DNA of 64,000 bases from Streptomyces viridiviolaceus. Its GTDB lineage: Bacteria; Actinomycetota; Actinomycetes; Streptomycetales; Streptomycetaceae. The position numbers were made by a program, and so were the translations under genes. The stretch is taken from assembly GCF_014650995.1 (NCBI RefSeq), contig NZ_BMWA01000008.1:248001-312000 (forward strand). Direction: 5' to 3'. Under the pieces are notes generated by a model that was not told where the DNA came from, made no database searches, and saw nothing but the letters and a program-made list of their open reading frames with translations. Positions 42,696 through 50,695 of this stretch are shown here, in pieces (position 1 is the stretch's first letter; each line of letters begins with the position of its first letter).

Positions 42696-43529
42696 TCAGC
42701 CGCGCTGGATGCCGGAGGTGTCCTGCAGCACACCGCGGCGGCCGTCCTGCGTCTGCGCGACCAGGGCGGAACCGCGCTGCTCGACCGCCAGGTACCAGGT
42801 GCCCGGCGCCAGTTCGGCGATCGGCGTGGGAGAACCGTCCTCCCCGAACAGCGGACGCGGCACCGGCACGGCGAACCAGAACGGCGAGAAGTCCCCGGCC
42901 GGCTGCGCCTGCGGCTGGGGCTGCTGGGCCTGCTGCGGCTGGCCCCCGTAAGGCTGGCCGGGCTGACCCGGCTGACCGGGCTGCCCGCCGTACGACGGCT
43001 GCTGTGCGCCCGGGTAGCCGTAACCACCCTGCGGCTGGGCGCCGTAGGGCTGCGGCGCGGCCGGGCGGGGGGCCGGGAGGAGGGCGCCCTTGAGGGCCGG
43101 GACCAGGGGGGTGGCGACCGCGGCGGCGGCCATGATCAGCGTGGCGACGAGGGCGAGGATCAGGCCCGTTCCCGCACCGAGACCGTCGGAGAAGCCCCCG
43201 TCGTTGTCGAACGCGCCCGCCGGGTCGAAGACGTTGCCCAGCGCGCACCACGCGGCGAAGACCGTGAAGGTGACACCGAACTGGCCGAGGTCGAGACCGG
43301 CGACCTTGCGCGGCTGCGGCAGCCCCCGCGCCACGACGACGAGCGCGGCGCCGATGATGCCCGCCAGCACGACACCGAGCACGACCGGCCCGCTGCCCCA
43401 CAGGCTGGGGATGTCGGCGCTGTCCGAGGCACCGTCGATCGAGTAGATGTCGAGGAACGACGCGATGAACAGCAACACCGCTGCTCCGATCACCACGCCG
43501 TCGCCTCGAGTGAGGGAGCGGATATTCAC
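42696..43529 (-). CDS. DUF5336-like four-helix membrane protein with Gln/Pro-rich tail
   Basis: A 277-residue protein. Four hydrophobic helices lie in residues 10-140: GVVIGAAVLLFIASFLDIYS, VVLGVVLAGIIGAALVVVA, FGVTFTVFAAWCALGNVF and LILALVATLIMAAAAVATPL. They are followed by a low-complexity PYGAQPQ/GQPGQPGQPG stretch. A small C-terminal beta domain (TPIAELAPGTWYLAVEQRGSALVAQTQDGRRGVL) ends it. The domain order suggests a membrane protein with a cytoplasmic, repeat-linked sensor or binding domain. The function is unknown. Confidence 0.75.
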   Translation of the reverse strand: MNIRSLTRGDGVVIGAAVLLFIASFLDIYSIDGASDSADIPSLWGSGPVVLGVVLAGIIGAALVVVARGLPQPRKVAGLDLGQFGVTFTVFAAWCALGNVFDPAGAFDNDGGFSDGLGAGTGLILALVATLIMAAAAVATPLVPALKGALLPAPRPAAPQPYGAQPQGGYGYPGAQQPSYGGQPGQPGQPGQPYGGQPQQAQQPQPQAQPAGDFSPFWFAVPVPRPLFGEDGSPTPIAELAPGTWYLAVEQRGSALVAQTQDGRRGVLQDTSGIQRG

Positions 43530-43687
43530 TTCAGGTCCTTCGTAGGTCGTCTCGTCGTCGGTAGAGGCGTCGCTGTCACCATGTCGCCGTCAGGCCCCGG
43601 TGTGAAGCGCGGGGGTGGCCCCTCATCGTAGGGACGACACTACCGTCCGTACGATCAGGCTGTCCGCCCGGATCCGTACGCTGATCG

Positions 43688-44686
43688 CTACCCGCGCAGG
43701 AAACTCACGATTCCCTCAGAGATCCCTTGCGCCGCCTTCTGCCGCCAGGCGCCACTGGTCAGCAGCGCCGCGTCCTTGCTATCGCGCATGTTCCCGCACT
43801 CGATGAACACCTTGGGAACCGTTGACAGATTGAGACCGCCCAGGTCCTCGCGCGTGACGAGACCGGTGCCGCCGCCCACGTAGTTGGAGGGTGCGCTGCC
43901 GGTCACCCGGACGAAGTTGCCCGCGATGCGCTCGCCGAGGTCGGCGGAGGGGGCGACGATGGCGCGGGTGTCGGCGGAGCCGGCGTGCACCGAGCCCGGC
44001 AGGATGACGTGGAAGCCGCGGTTGCCGGTCCCCGAGCCGTCGGCGTGGATCGAGACGGCGGCGTCCGCACGTGCCTCGTTGCCGATCCGGGCCCGCTCGT
44101 CCACGCAGGGACCGTAGGACCGGTCGCCGTCCTGCGTCAGCTTCACGGTGGCGCCCTGCCGTTCCAGGAGCGTGCGCAGCCGGTGGGCCACGTCGAGCGT
44201 GAACTTCGCCTCGGGCCAGCCCGCGTTGGTGGCCGTACCCGTGGTGTCGCACTCCTTCCAGTTCGTCCCGATGTTCACCTTGCGGTTGATCTCGGAGGCG
44301 TGCTGGAAGTTGTTCGGGTTGTGGCCCGGGTCGATGACGACGACCTTGCCCTTGAGGGGGCCGGAGCCGGCGGCACCCGACGGGGACGGGGACTTCGACG
44401 GGGACGCGGAGGGCTTCCCGGCCGAGGGCGAAGGGGACGCGCCCGTAGGCTTCTTGGCGTCGTCGTCGGAGTGGGCGGGAGCGCCGGAGGACGGCACCCG
44501 CGATGCGCTCACGCCGCCCGCGCGATCCGGACCGCCGCCCTCGTCGCCCGAGCCGCCGACCGCCGCGTACACCCCCCACCCGAGCAGCGCCCCGGGCACC
44601 AGCGCGGCCAGCGCCACGGTCAGCGGGCGGCGCAACGGGGAGCGGCGGGGCTGGGGTCGATCGAACTCCGGGCCTGTGTACGACAC
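43688..44686 (-). CDS. N-acetylmuramoyl-L-alanine amidase (Amidase_3)
   Basis: A 332-residue cell-wall hydrolase. A basic N-terminus and one helix (VALAALVPGALLGWGVYAAVGG) anchor or export it. A Ser/Pro linker (SPSPSAGKPSASPSKSPSP) follows. The catalytic domain (about 110-330) has KVVVIDPGHNPNNFQHASE (Zn-His of DPGH), AAVSIHADGSG (SIHAD) and VPKVFIECGNMRDSKDA (catalytic Glu in ECGN). It resembles actinobacterial Rv3717-type amidases, which cleave stem peptides from glycan. Start ATG 44686 gives MSYTGPEFDRP. It is likely to function in wall turnover. Confidence 0.92.
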   Translation of the reverse strand: MSYTGPEFDRPQPRRSPLRRPLTVALAALVPGALLGWGVYAAVGGSGDEGGGPDRAGGVSASRVPSSGAPAHSDDDAKKPTGASPSPSAGKPSASPSKSPSPSGAAGSGPLKGKVVVIDPGHNPNNFQHASEINRKVNIGTNWKECDTTGTATNAGWPEAKFTLDVAHRLRTLLERQGATVKLTQDGDRSYGPCVDERARIGNEARADAAVSIHADGSGTGNRGFHVILPGSVHAGSADTRAIVAPSADLGERIAGNFVRVTGSAPSNYVGGGTGLVTREDLGGLNLSTVPKVFIECGNMRDSKDAALLTSGAWRQKAAQGISEGIVSFLRG

Positions 44687-44696
44687 GTCTGCGACT

Positions 44697-45359
44697 CTAA
44701 CCGCGCCCCCGGATCCCCGCTCCCGTTCGCCGCAGGACGCGCAGCGAGTCGGTCACCGAGACCTCCGTGAACGCCCCGGACGCGAGGGCCCGGAGGTAGA
44801 CGCGGTACGGGGCCTGGCCCGTGAACTCGTCCGCCGGGTCCGGGAAGACGTCGTGGATGACCAGCAGGCCGCCGACGGCCACGTGCGGGGCCCAGCCCTC
44901 GTAGTCGGCACTCGCGTGCTCGTCGGTGTGGCCGCCGTCGACGAAGACCAGGGCGAGGGGGGCGTTCCAGAGCGCCGCGACCTGGGGCGAGCGGCCGACC
45001 AGCGCCACCACGTGCTCCTCCAGCCCGGCCCGGTGCAGGGTGCGGCGGAAGGCGGGGAGGGTGTCCATCACGCCGAGCTCGGGGTCGACCGTCTCCGGGT
45101 CGTGGTAGTCCCAGCCCGGCTGCTGCTCCTCGCTGCCCCGGTGGTGGTCGACGGTGAGCGCGGTGACGCCGGCCCGGCGGGCCGCGTCGGCGAGCAGGAG
45201 CGTGGAGCGTCCGCAGTAGGTGCCGACCTCCAGGAGCGGCAGCCCGAGCCCGCCCGCCTCAACCGCCGCCGCGTACAGGGCCAGACCCTCGTGCGTGGGC
45301 ATGAACCCCTTGGCGGCCTCGAAGGCGGCCAGGACGTCCGGCGTGGGTGCCGCGGGCAT
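44697..45359 (-). CDS. Class I SAM-dependent methyltransferase
   Basis: A 220-residue enzyme. SAM motif LPLLEVGTYCGRSTLLLADAAR is near residues 39-60. The acidic post-motif TALTVDHHRGSEEQQPGWDYHD and APLALVFVDGGHTDEHASADYEGWAPHVAVGGLLVIHDV provide the cofactor-binding and catalytic blocks. The pattern matches Methyltransf_24 enzymes that act on small hydroxylated substrates or sugars. It ends 10 bp from the amidase start on the same strand, so transcriptional coupling is possible. The substrate is unknown. Confidence 0.88.
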   Translation of the reverse strand: MPAAPTPDVLAAFEAAKGFMPTHEGLALYAAAVEAGGLGLPLLEVGTYCGRSTLLLADAARRAGVTALTVDHHRGSEEQQPGWDYHDPETVDPELGVMDTLPAFRRTLHRAGLEEHVVALVGRSPQVAALWNAPLALVFVDGGHTDEHASADYEGWAPHVAVGGLLVIHDVFPDPADEFTGQAPYRVYLRALASGAFTEVSVTDSLRVLRRTGAGIRGRG

Positions 45360-45436
45360 GGGGGTCCTCTCGGTCGGGGCGTGCGGGGTGCACGGGGCAC
45401 GCGGGTGCGCGCAGGTTGTGCGGACGCCCCATGCTG

Positions 45437-45473
45437 CCGCACCCCCTGCCGCGCTGTGCGACAGGGGGTGCGG
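45437..45473 (-). terminator. Hairpin terminator after the MFS/regulatory-domain gene
   Basis: CCGCACCCCCTG (45437-45448) and CAGGGGGTGCGG (45462-45473) pair perfectly over 12 bp around a 13-nt loop. The stem starts 19 bp after the MFS stop on the transcribed strand. Confidence 0.75.
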
Positions 45474-45491
45474 GTCGGCAGGCGGTGCGGG

Positions 45492-47231
45492 TCAGGCCGG
45501 GACCGTCTCGCCCGGCAGGGAGAGGTCCAGGTCGACCGGGCGGTCGTCGCCCTCGTGCGTCGCCGCGTGGGCGAGCGGGCCGTGGCCCGGGGCGCGGGCG
45601 GCCAGGACGTACGGGCCCTCGGAAGGGACGGCGAGGGCGTAGGAGCCGTCCTCGGCGGAGAGGGTCGCGCCCGCCTGGCGGCCGTGGCGGTCGATCAGGG
45701 TGACCTTGGCGCGGGCCACGGGGGCGCCGTCGGCGGCCAGCACCCGGCCCTGGAAGCCGCGCAGCACCTCCTCGGCGCGGGCCAGGTTCGCGTCCTCCTC
45801 GCTGCTGGCGCGCAGCTGCGTGGTGGCCGCCGGGCGCCGGCGCGGCAGGAAGAACGCCATGACCAGGCCGACGGCGACCGCGGCGGTCGCGATCAGGAAG
45901 GAGACGCGGAAGCCGTGCATGGTGGGGACGGCCACCCCGCCGACGTCGTTCGCCGTGTTGGCCAGCACCATGCCGATGACGGCGCTCGACACCGACGTGC
46001 CGATGGACCGCATGAGCGTGTTGAGGCCGTTGGCCGCGCCGGTCTCCGAGGCCGGCACCGCACCGACGATCAGCGCGGGCAGGGAGGAGTAGGCGAGGCC
46101 GATGCCGGCGCCGAGCATCACCGAGGTGATGACGGTCTGCCAGGCGGCGTCCATCAGGCCGAGGCCGCCGGCGTAGCCGATCGCGATGACCAGCAGACCG
46201 ATGATCAGCGTGGTGCGGGGGCCGTAGCGGGCCGACAGGCGGGCGTACACGGGGGCCGTGAACATCATCGTCAGGCCCAGCGGGGCCACGCACAGACCGG
46301 CGACCACCATCGACTGGCCGAGGCCGTAGCCGGTGGCGGAGGGCAGCTGGAGGAGCTGGGGCAGGACGAGGGAGACGACGTAGAAGGAGACGCCGACCAT
46401 GATGGAGGCGAGGTTGGTGAGGAGGACCTCGCGGCGGGCCGTGGTGCGCAGGTCGACCAGCGGGGCCTTCAGGCGCAACTCCATCAGGCCCCACAGCACG
46501 AGCACCACGACGGCGGCGGCGAACAGGCCGAGCGTGGTGGCCGAGGACCAGCCCCAGTCGCTGCCCTTGGTGATCGGGAGCAGGAGGAGGACCAGGCCGG
46601 CGGAGAGGCCGAGGGCGCCCGGCAGGTCGAAGGAGCCCTTCGCGCGCAGCGGTGACTCGGGCACGACGAGGAAGGTCAGGGCGATCGCCGCGACGCCGAG
46701 GCCGGCGGCGCCGTAGAACAGGGCGTGCCAGTCGGCGTGCTGGGCGACCAGTGCGGCGGCGGGCAGCGCGAGGCCGCCGCCGACGCCGATCGAGGAGCTC
46801 ATCAGAGCCATCGCCGAGCCGAGCCGTTCGCGGGGCAGCATGTCCCGCATCAGGCCGATGCCGAGGGGTATCGCGCCCATCGCGAAGCCCTGGAGCGTAC
46901 GGCCGGCGATCATGGGGAGCAGGGCGTCGGTGAAGGCGCTCACCAGCGCGCCGACCACCATCACGGCCAGGCTGAGGACCAGCATGCGCCGCTTGCCGTA
47001 GAGGTCGCCGAGGCGGCCCATGATCGGCGTGGCCACGGCTCCCGAGAGCAGTGTCGAGGTCAGGACCCAGGTGGCGTTGCTGGGCGAGGTGTCCAGGAGC
47101 TGGGGCAGGTCCTTGATGACCGGGACGAGCAGGGTCTGCATCACCGCGACGACGATGCCCGCGAAGGCGAGTACCGGGACGGTGGCCCCGCTCGCACTCC
47201 GGCTGGGCTCGTCGGTCGTCGTGTGGGTCAT
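45492..47231 (-). CDS. DHA2-type MFS exporter with C-terminal carboxypeptidase-regulatory-like domain
   Basis: A 579-residue transporter. The 14-helix DHA2 core (about 20-480) has MGRLGDLYGKRRMLVLSLAVMV (motif A) and SSSIGVGGGLALPAAALV (motif C). Residues about 500-570 form a beta-sandwich of the CarboxypepD_reg type: FQGRVLAADGAPVARAKVTLIDRHGRQAGATLSAEDGSYALAVPSEGPYVLAARAPGHGP. This soluble tail on a pump is unusual and may bind a ligand or partner. Start ATG 47231 has GGAGG upstream. It is divergent from another MFS gene at 47440. Confidence 0.88.
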   Translation of the reverse strand: MTHTTTDEPSRSASGATVPVLAFAGIVVAVMQTLLVPVIKDLPQLLDTSPSNATWVLTSTLLSGAVATPIMGRLGDLYGKRRMLVLSLAVMVVGALVSAFTDALLPMIAGRTLQGFAMGAIPLGIGLMRDMLPRERLGSAMALMSSSIGVGGGLALPAAALVAQHADWHALFYGAAGLGVAAIALTFLVVPESPLRAKGSFDLPGALGLSAGLVLLLLPITKGSDWGWSSATTLGLFAAAVVVLVLWGLMELRLKAPLVDLRTTARREVLLTNLASIMVGVSFYVVSLVLPQLLQLPSATGYGLGQSMVVAGLCVAPLGLTMMFTAPVYARLSARYGPRTTLIIGLLVIAIGYAGGLGLMDAAWQTVITSVMLGAGIGLAYSSLPALIVGAVPASETGAANGLNTLMRSIGTSVSSAVIGMVLANTANDVGGVAVPTMHGFRVSFLIATAAVAVGLVMAFFLPRRRPAATTQLRASSEEDANLARAEEVLRGFQGRVLAADGAPVARAKVTLIDRHGRQAGATLSAEDGSYALAVPSEGPYVLAARAPGHGPLAHAATHEGDDRPVDLDLSLPGETVPA

Positions 47232-47350
47232 TGCGTGGGGCCTCCAGGCCGGGGAGTGAGCGAGTGCGTACGCGTACGTGCCAAGTGTGTGCAGGATGAA
47301 CCCCGTCTGCCCGGGCAACTATTCCGTTGCTTCGAGTCCCTAATGAATTC

Positions 47351-47379
47351 TTGACCTGCTCTTGGGGCGGTCCTAGGCC
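47351..47379 (+). promoter_or_regulatory. Putative promoter of the MFS gene at 47440
   Basis: TTGACC (47351-47356) and TAGGCC (47374-47379) are spaced 17 bp apart, about 60 bp upstream of the ATG. This fits a housekeeping promoter for the plus-strand MFS gene. A small GCAAC/GTTGC inverted repeat nearby (around 47320) could be an operator. Confidence 0.5.
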
Positions 47380-47439
47380 CTGCGACGCAGGCCGCCGGGG
47401 ACGAAATCCCGATGCAAGGGGCGCAGCCGGGTTGAGAGC

Positions 47440-48879
47440 ATGACGCCCATGCTCGAATCCGCCCGCACCGCCGACTCCACGCACATATCACCGCGCCGTA
47501 CGCCACCCACCTGGCTGGTCGTGGCGCTCGCGTGCGCCGGACAGTTCCTGGTCGTGCTCGACGTGTCCGTCGTCAACGTCGCCCTGCCGTCGATGCGGAC
47601 CGACCTCGGGCTGAACGCGCAGGGGCTGCAGTGGGTGGTCAACGCCTACGCCATCGCCTTCGCCGGCTTCATGCTGCTCGGCGGGCGGGCCGGGGACCTG
47701 TACGGGCGCAAGCGGATGTTCCTGGTCGGGCTCGGGGTGTTCACGCTGGCCTCGCTGGGCGGCGGATTCGCCCAGGAGGGGTGGCAGTTGCTGGTCGCGC
47801 GGGCCGCGCAGGGGCTGGGCGCGGCGGTACTGGCGCCCTCGACGCTGACGATCCTGACCGCGGCGGTGCCGGAGGGGGCGGCGCGGGCGCGGGCCATCGC
47901 GACCTGGACCGCCGTGGGCGCGGGCGGCGGGGCCGCGGGTGGCCTCGTCGGCGGCGTGCTGGTGGACGGGCTGTCCTGGCGCTGGGTGCTGCTGATCAAC
48001 GTGCCGGTGGGTGCGGTGGTGCTGCTCGGTTCGGTGCTGTGGCTGACCGAGAGCCGGGCGGGGGAACGGCGGCGGCTGGACCTGCCGGGGGCGGTGCTGG
48101 TGACGGCCGGCCTCGCCACGCTGGCGTACGGCATCTCGCAGACCGAGTCCGAGGGGTGGGCGGCGGCGGCCGCGCTGGGGCCGCTGGGGGCGGGGGTGCT
48201 GCTGATCGGGCTGTTCCTCCTCGTCGAGGCACGGACGGCGGCGCCGCTGATGCCGCTCGGGCTGCTGCGGCTGCGGTCGGTGGCCTCCGCGAACGTGGCG
48301 ATGCTCGTGTGCGGGTCCGCGATGTTCTCGATGTGGTTCTTCATGACGCTGTACGCGCAGAACGTGCTGGGTTACTCGCCGCTGGAGGCCGGGCTCGCGC
48401 TGGTGCCCAGTTCGCTGGCCGTGGTGCTGGGGTCGAAGCTGGCGCCGCGGTTCATGCCGGTGATCGGGGCGCGGAGCGTGGCCGTGCTGGGGACGGCCGT
48501 GGCGGCCGTGGGGTTCGGCTGGCAGTCGACGATGACCGCGGACGGGGGGTATGTCGTCGCGATCATGGTTCCGGGCGTGCTGATGATGCTGGGCGCGGGG
48601 CTGGCGGCGACGCCGCTGGCGGCGCTGGCCACCTCCGGGGCGGCGGCGGGGGACGCGGGGCTGGTCTCCGGGCTGGTCAACACCTCGCGGACGATGGGGG
48701 GTTCGCTGGGGCTCGCCGTGATGTCGACGATCGCGGCGGCGCGGTCCGGGGAGGGGGACGTGGGGCCGGTGGCACTGACGGAGGGGTATGCGCTGGTGTT
48801 CCGTACGGCGGCGGTGGTGCTGGTCGTGGGGGCGGTGCTGATGCGGGTGTGGCTGCCGGCGGGGGAGCGGCGGCGGTAG
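47440..48879 (+). CDS. DHA2-type MFS drug exporter
   Basis: A 479-residue 14-helix MFS exporter. It opens WLVVALACAGQFLVVLDVSVVNVALPSMRTDLG (motif D1). Motif A is LGGRAGDLYGRKRMFLVGLG. Motif C lies in AVGAGGGAAGGLVGGVLVDGLSWRW. The C-terminal end (LVVGAVLMRVWLPAGERRR) is basic. Proton-coupled efflux of a small hydrophobic compound is expected. Start is ATG 47440; ATG 47449 is possible. It is divergent from the MFS gene at 45492-47231 across a 208 bp region, so the two may share a regulator. Confidence 0.9.
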   Translation: MTPMLESARTADSTHISPRRTPPTWLVVALACAGQFLVVLDVSVVNVALPSMRTDLGLNAQGLQWVVNAYAIAFAGFMLLGGRAGDLYGRKRMFLVGLGVFTLASLGGGFAQEGWQLLVARAAQGLGAAVLAPSTLTILTAAVPEGAARARAIATWTAVGAGGGAAGGLVGGVLVDGLSWRWVLLINVPVGAVVLLGSVLWLTESRAGERRRLDLPGAVLVTAGLATLAYGISQTESEGWAAAAALGPLGAGVLLIGLFLLVEARTAAPLMPLGLLRLRSVASANVAMLVCGSAMFSMWFFMTLYAQNVLGYSPLEAGLALVPSSLAVVLGSKLAPRFMPVIGARSVAVLGTAVAAVGFGWQSTMTADGGYVVAIMVPGVLMMLGAGLAATPLAALATSGAAAGDAGLVSGLVNTSRTMGGSLGLAVMSTIAAARSGEGDVGPVALTEGYALVFRTAAVVLVVGAVLMRVWLPAGERRR

Positions 48880-48886
48880 CCTCCGG

Positions 48887-49009
48887 CGGGTGCGCGGGGG
48901 GTCTGCGGGGGTTGTGCCTGCGGGTGCGCGGGGGGTCTGCGGGGGTTGCGCCTGCGGGTGTGCGGGGGTTGTGCCTGCGGGTGCGATGGGTGGTGTCTGC
49001 GGGTGCCTG
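48887..49009 (+). repeat. Degenerate tandem repeat of a 34 bp G-rich unit
   Basis: Two full 34 bp units (48887-48920 and 48921-48954, one mismatch) and three shorter derivatives begin CGGGTG and end TGCCTG or GTCTG. They lie immediately after the MFS stop. The G-rich strand could form G-quadruplex-like structure. No coding potential is evident. Confidence 0.65.
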
Positions 49010-49376
49010 CGGCGGCCTGTGCGGGTCGTCGGGGGTGCGCGTAGCGCTTTCGGTTGTGGGTGGGTCGGGGCCGCGCCGGGGGGTGTCCGTCCTCGGAACG
49101 GCGCGGAATCGGTGGGTCACCAACTGACCCGCGTCGACGCGCCAACCACTGCGGGCGGACACCCCCCGACACGTCCCCTTCTCGCCGTACGCGACTGCGG
49201 CTCCGCGCCACCGCGGGTTGTCGGGCTCGCTCACCCGCGGGTTGCCGGGGTCGCCCAGCCGCGGGCAGTCGTGCCGCCCGGGGCGGCACGGGTGGGCGCG
49301 GGCGGCAACCCGTGAGCGCCGGGCTGCGCGACCCACCCCGGCCCACACCCCTGCCGGGCGGCGAGGCAAACGCCGG
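49003..49376 (-). repeat. Dispersed intergenic repeat, copy 2 (inverted relative to copy 1)
   Basis: Reading leftward this matches the element at 25134-25590. The core 49035-49200 is about 95% identical, with the same arms CCGGGGGGTGTCCG (49076-49089) and CGGACACCCCCCG (49156-49168; 13 of 14). The outer part matches to about 49376. Like copy 1 it sits between the 3' end of an MFS gene and the 5' end of the next gene, in the same relative orientation. 48880-49447 holds no convincing gene. Confidence 0.75.
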
Positions 49377-49447
49377 ACCGGCAACCGCCGGAGCACCCGG
49401 CACTCGTAGGGTCGGAGCCGTCGTGATCCCGGTGATCAGGAGAACCC

Positions 49448-50344
49448 GTGCCCATCGACGCAGCCGCAGCGCTCGCCGCCGCACCACGCACCCGCGAGAT
49501 CGCGTGGGACCACAAGGACGTCCTGCTCTACCACCTCGGCATCGGCGCCGGCGTCCCCGCGACCGATCCCCGCGAACTGCGCTACACCCTGGAGTCCCGG
49601 CTGCACGTCCTGCCGAGCTTCGCCACCGTCGCGGGCGGGGGCGCCCCGGGGGTGACCGGCGGTCTGTCCACGCCCGGCGTCGACGTGGACCTGGCCCGGG
49701 TCCTGCACGGCGGGCAGCGGCTGCGCGTGCACCGGCCCGTCCCGGTGACGGGCCGGGCGACCGCGGCCTCGCGGGTCACCGCCGTGTACGACAAGGGCAA
49801 GGCGGCCGTCCTCGTCCTGCGCACCGAGGTCGCCGACGCCGAGGGTCCGCTGTGGACCGACGACGCCGAGATCTACGTGCGGGGGGAGGGCGGCTGGGGC
49901 GGGGAGCGTGGGCCGTCCGTCCGGGCCGCCGCCGCGCAGGGGGAGCCCGACGCGGTCGTCGAGCGGGTCGTCCGCGAGGACCAGGCGCTGCTGTACCGGC
50001 TCTGCGGCGACTGGAACCCGCTGCACGCCGATCCCGCGTTCGCGGCCCGCGCCGGGTTCGACCGGCCCGTCCTGCACGGGCTGTGCACCTACGGCGCCAC
50101 CCTCAAGGCGGTCGTCGACACGCTCCTCGACGGTGACGTGACCCGGGTGCGCGACTACCGCACGCGTTTCGCCGGGGTCGTGTACCCGGGGGAGACCCTG
50201 CGCGTGCGCATGTGGCGGCCGGAGGCGGGCACCGTGCGGGTGGCCGTGAGCGTCGTCACGGGGGTCCCCCCGCGCGAGCGGAGCCGAGAGTGGGCGAGGC
50301 AGGACGCCGCTGTGCTCGCCGACACCGTCGTCCGGTACGCGTGA
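49448..50344 (+). CDS. MaoC-family enoyl-CoA hydratase
   Basis: A 298-residue double hot-dog hydratase of the MaoC/hydratase-2 type. The catalytic motif is LYRLCGDWNPLHADPAFAARAGFDRPVLHGLCTYG near residue 185 (D and H of GDWNPLH are the active-site pair). The N-terminal half is the degenerate hot-dog unit with WDHKDVLLYHLGIGAG. Start GTG 49448 gives MPIDAAAALAAAP. It is likely to hydrate trans-2-enoyl-CoA in a beta-oxidation-like pathway. The dispersed repeat lies directly upstream. Confidence 0.88.
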   Translation: MPIDAAAALAAAPRTREIAWDHKDVLLYHLGIGAGVPATDPRELRYTLESRLHVLPSFATVAGGGAPGVTGGLSTPGVDVDLARVLHGGQRLRVHRPVPVTGRATAASRVTAVYDKGKAAVLVLRTEVADAEGPLWTDDAEIYVRGEGGWGGERGPSVRAAAAQGEPDAVVERVVREDQALLYRLCGDWNPLHADPAFAARAGFDRPVLHGLCTYGATLKAVVDTLLDGDVTRVRDYRTRFAGVVYPGETLRVRMWRPEAGTVRVAVSVVTGVPPRERSREWARQDAAVLADTVVRYA

Positions 50345-50365
50345 AACGTCATGTGCGTACGACAA

Positions 50366-50399
50366 CGGCCCCGCCCGTCGGATGGGACGAGCGGGGCCG
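50366..50399. terminator. Hairpin terminator between MaoC and the small-protein gene
   Basis: CGGCCCCGC (50366-50374) pairs with GCGGGGCCG (50391-50399), with an extra CGTC/GACG inside. It lies between two convergent genes and could terminate both. Confidence 0.65.
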
Positions 50400-50429
50400 G
50401 AGCCGCTCGCTGCTTGGCCTGACGTACCG

Positions 50430-50597
50430 TCAGGCCGCCGTTCCGGCCTCCTCGGCCGGCTTGCGGTGGCGGCCGCTCGGTGCGGTCGCGCCGTCCTGTG
50501 TGGAGACCGGGCCGCGGTGCCGGCCGTGGCCGGTGGCGGTCTCCTGAACGTCGGCACCGTCGGCCTGCATCGGCTGGGTCGTGCTGGCGTCGCTCAT
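50430..50597 (-). CDS. Small hydrophilic protein (55 aa)
   Basis: A 55-codon frame on the minus strand. It begins MSDASTTQPMQADGADVQ and ends GRHRKPAEEAGTAA. It carries two GRHR blocks (GHGRHRG and SGRHRK) around VSTQDGATAP. Start ATG 50597 has GGGGTGAATTCC upstream. The repeated Gly-Arg-His-Arg pattern resembles short disordered proteins conserved in Streptomyces; I do not know a function. It is bounded by the hairpin at 50366-50399. Confidence 0.6.
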   Translation of the reverse strand: MSDASTTQPMQADGADVQETATGHGRHRGPVSTQDGATAPSGRHRKPAEEAGTAA

Positions 50598-50695
50598 CGG
50601 AAGGAATTCACCCCGTCAAACATGATCTTTCCTACAGCCGGGCGAGTGTAACCGGCACACCTCGGGCCGAATCCAGGCGGCCACGCCAACCGGCA

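Noticed and set aside
48887..49009. Considered a CRISPR array for the short tandem repeats.
   Set aside because: Units are directly adjacent with no unique spacers, decay quickly and are G-rich; no cas genes lie in the window.
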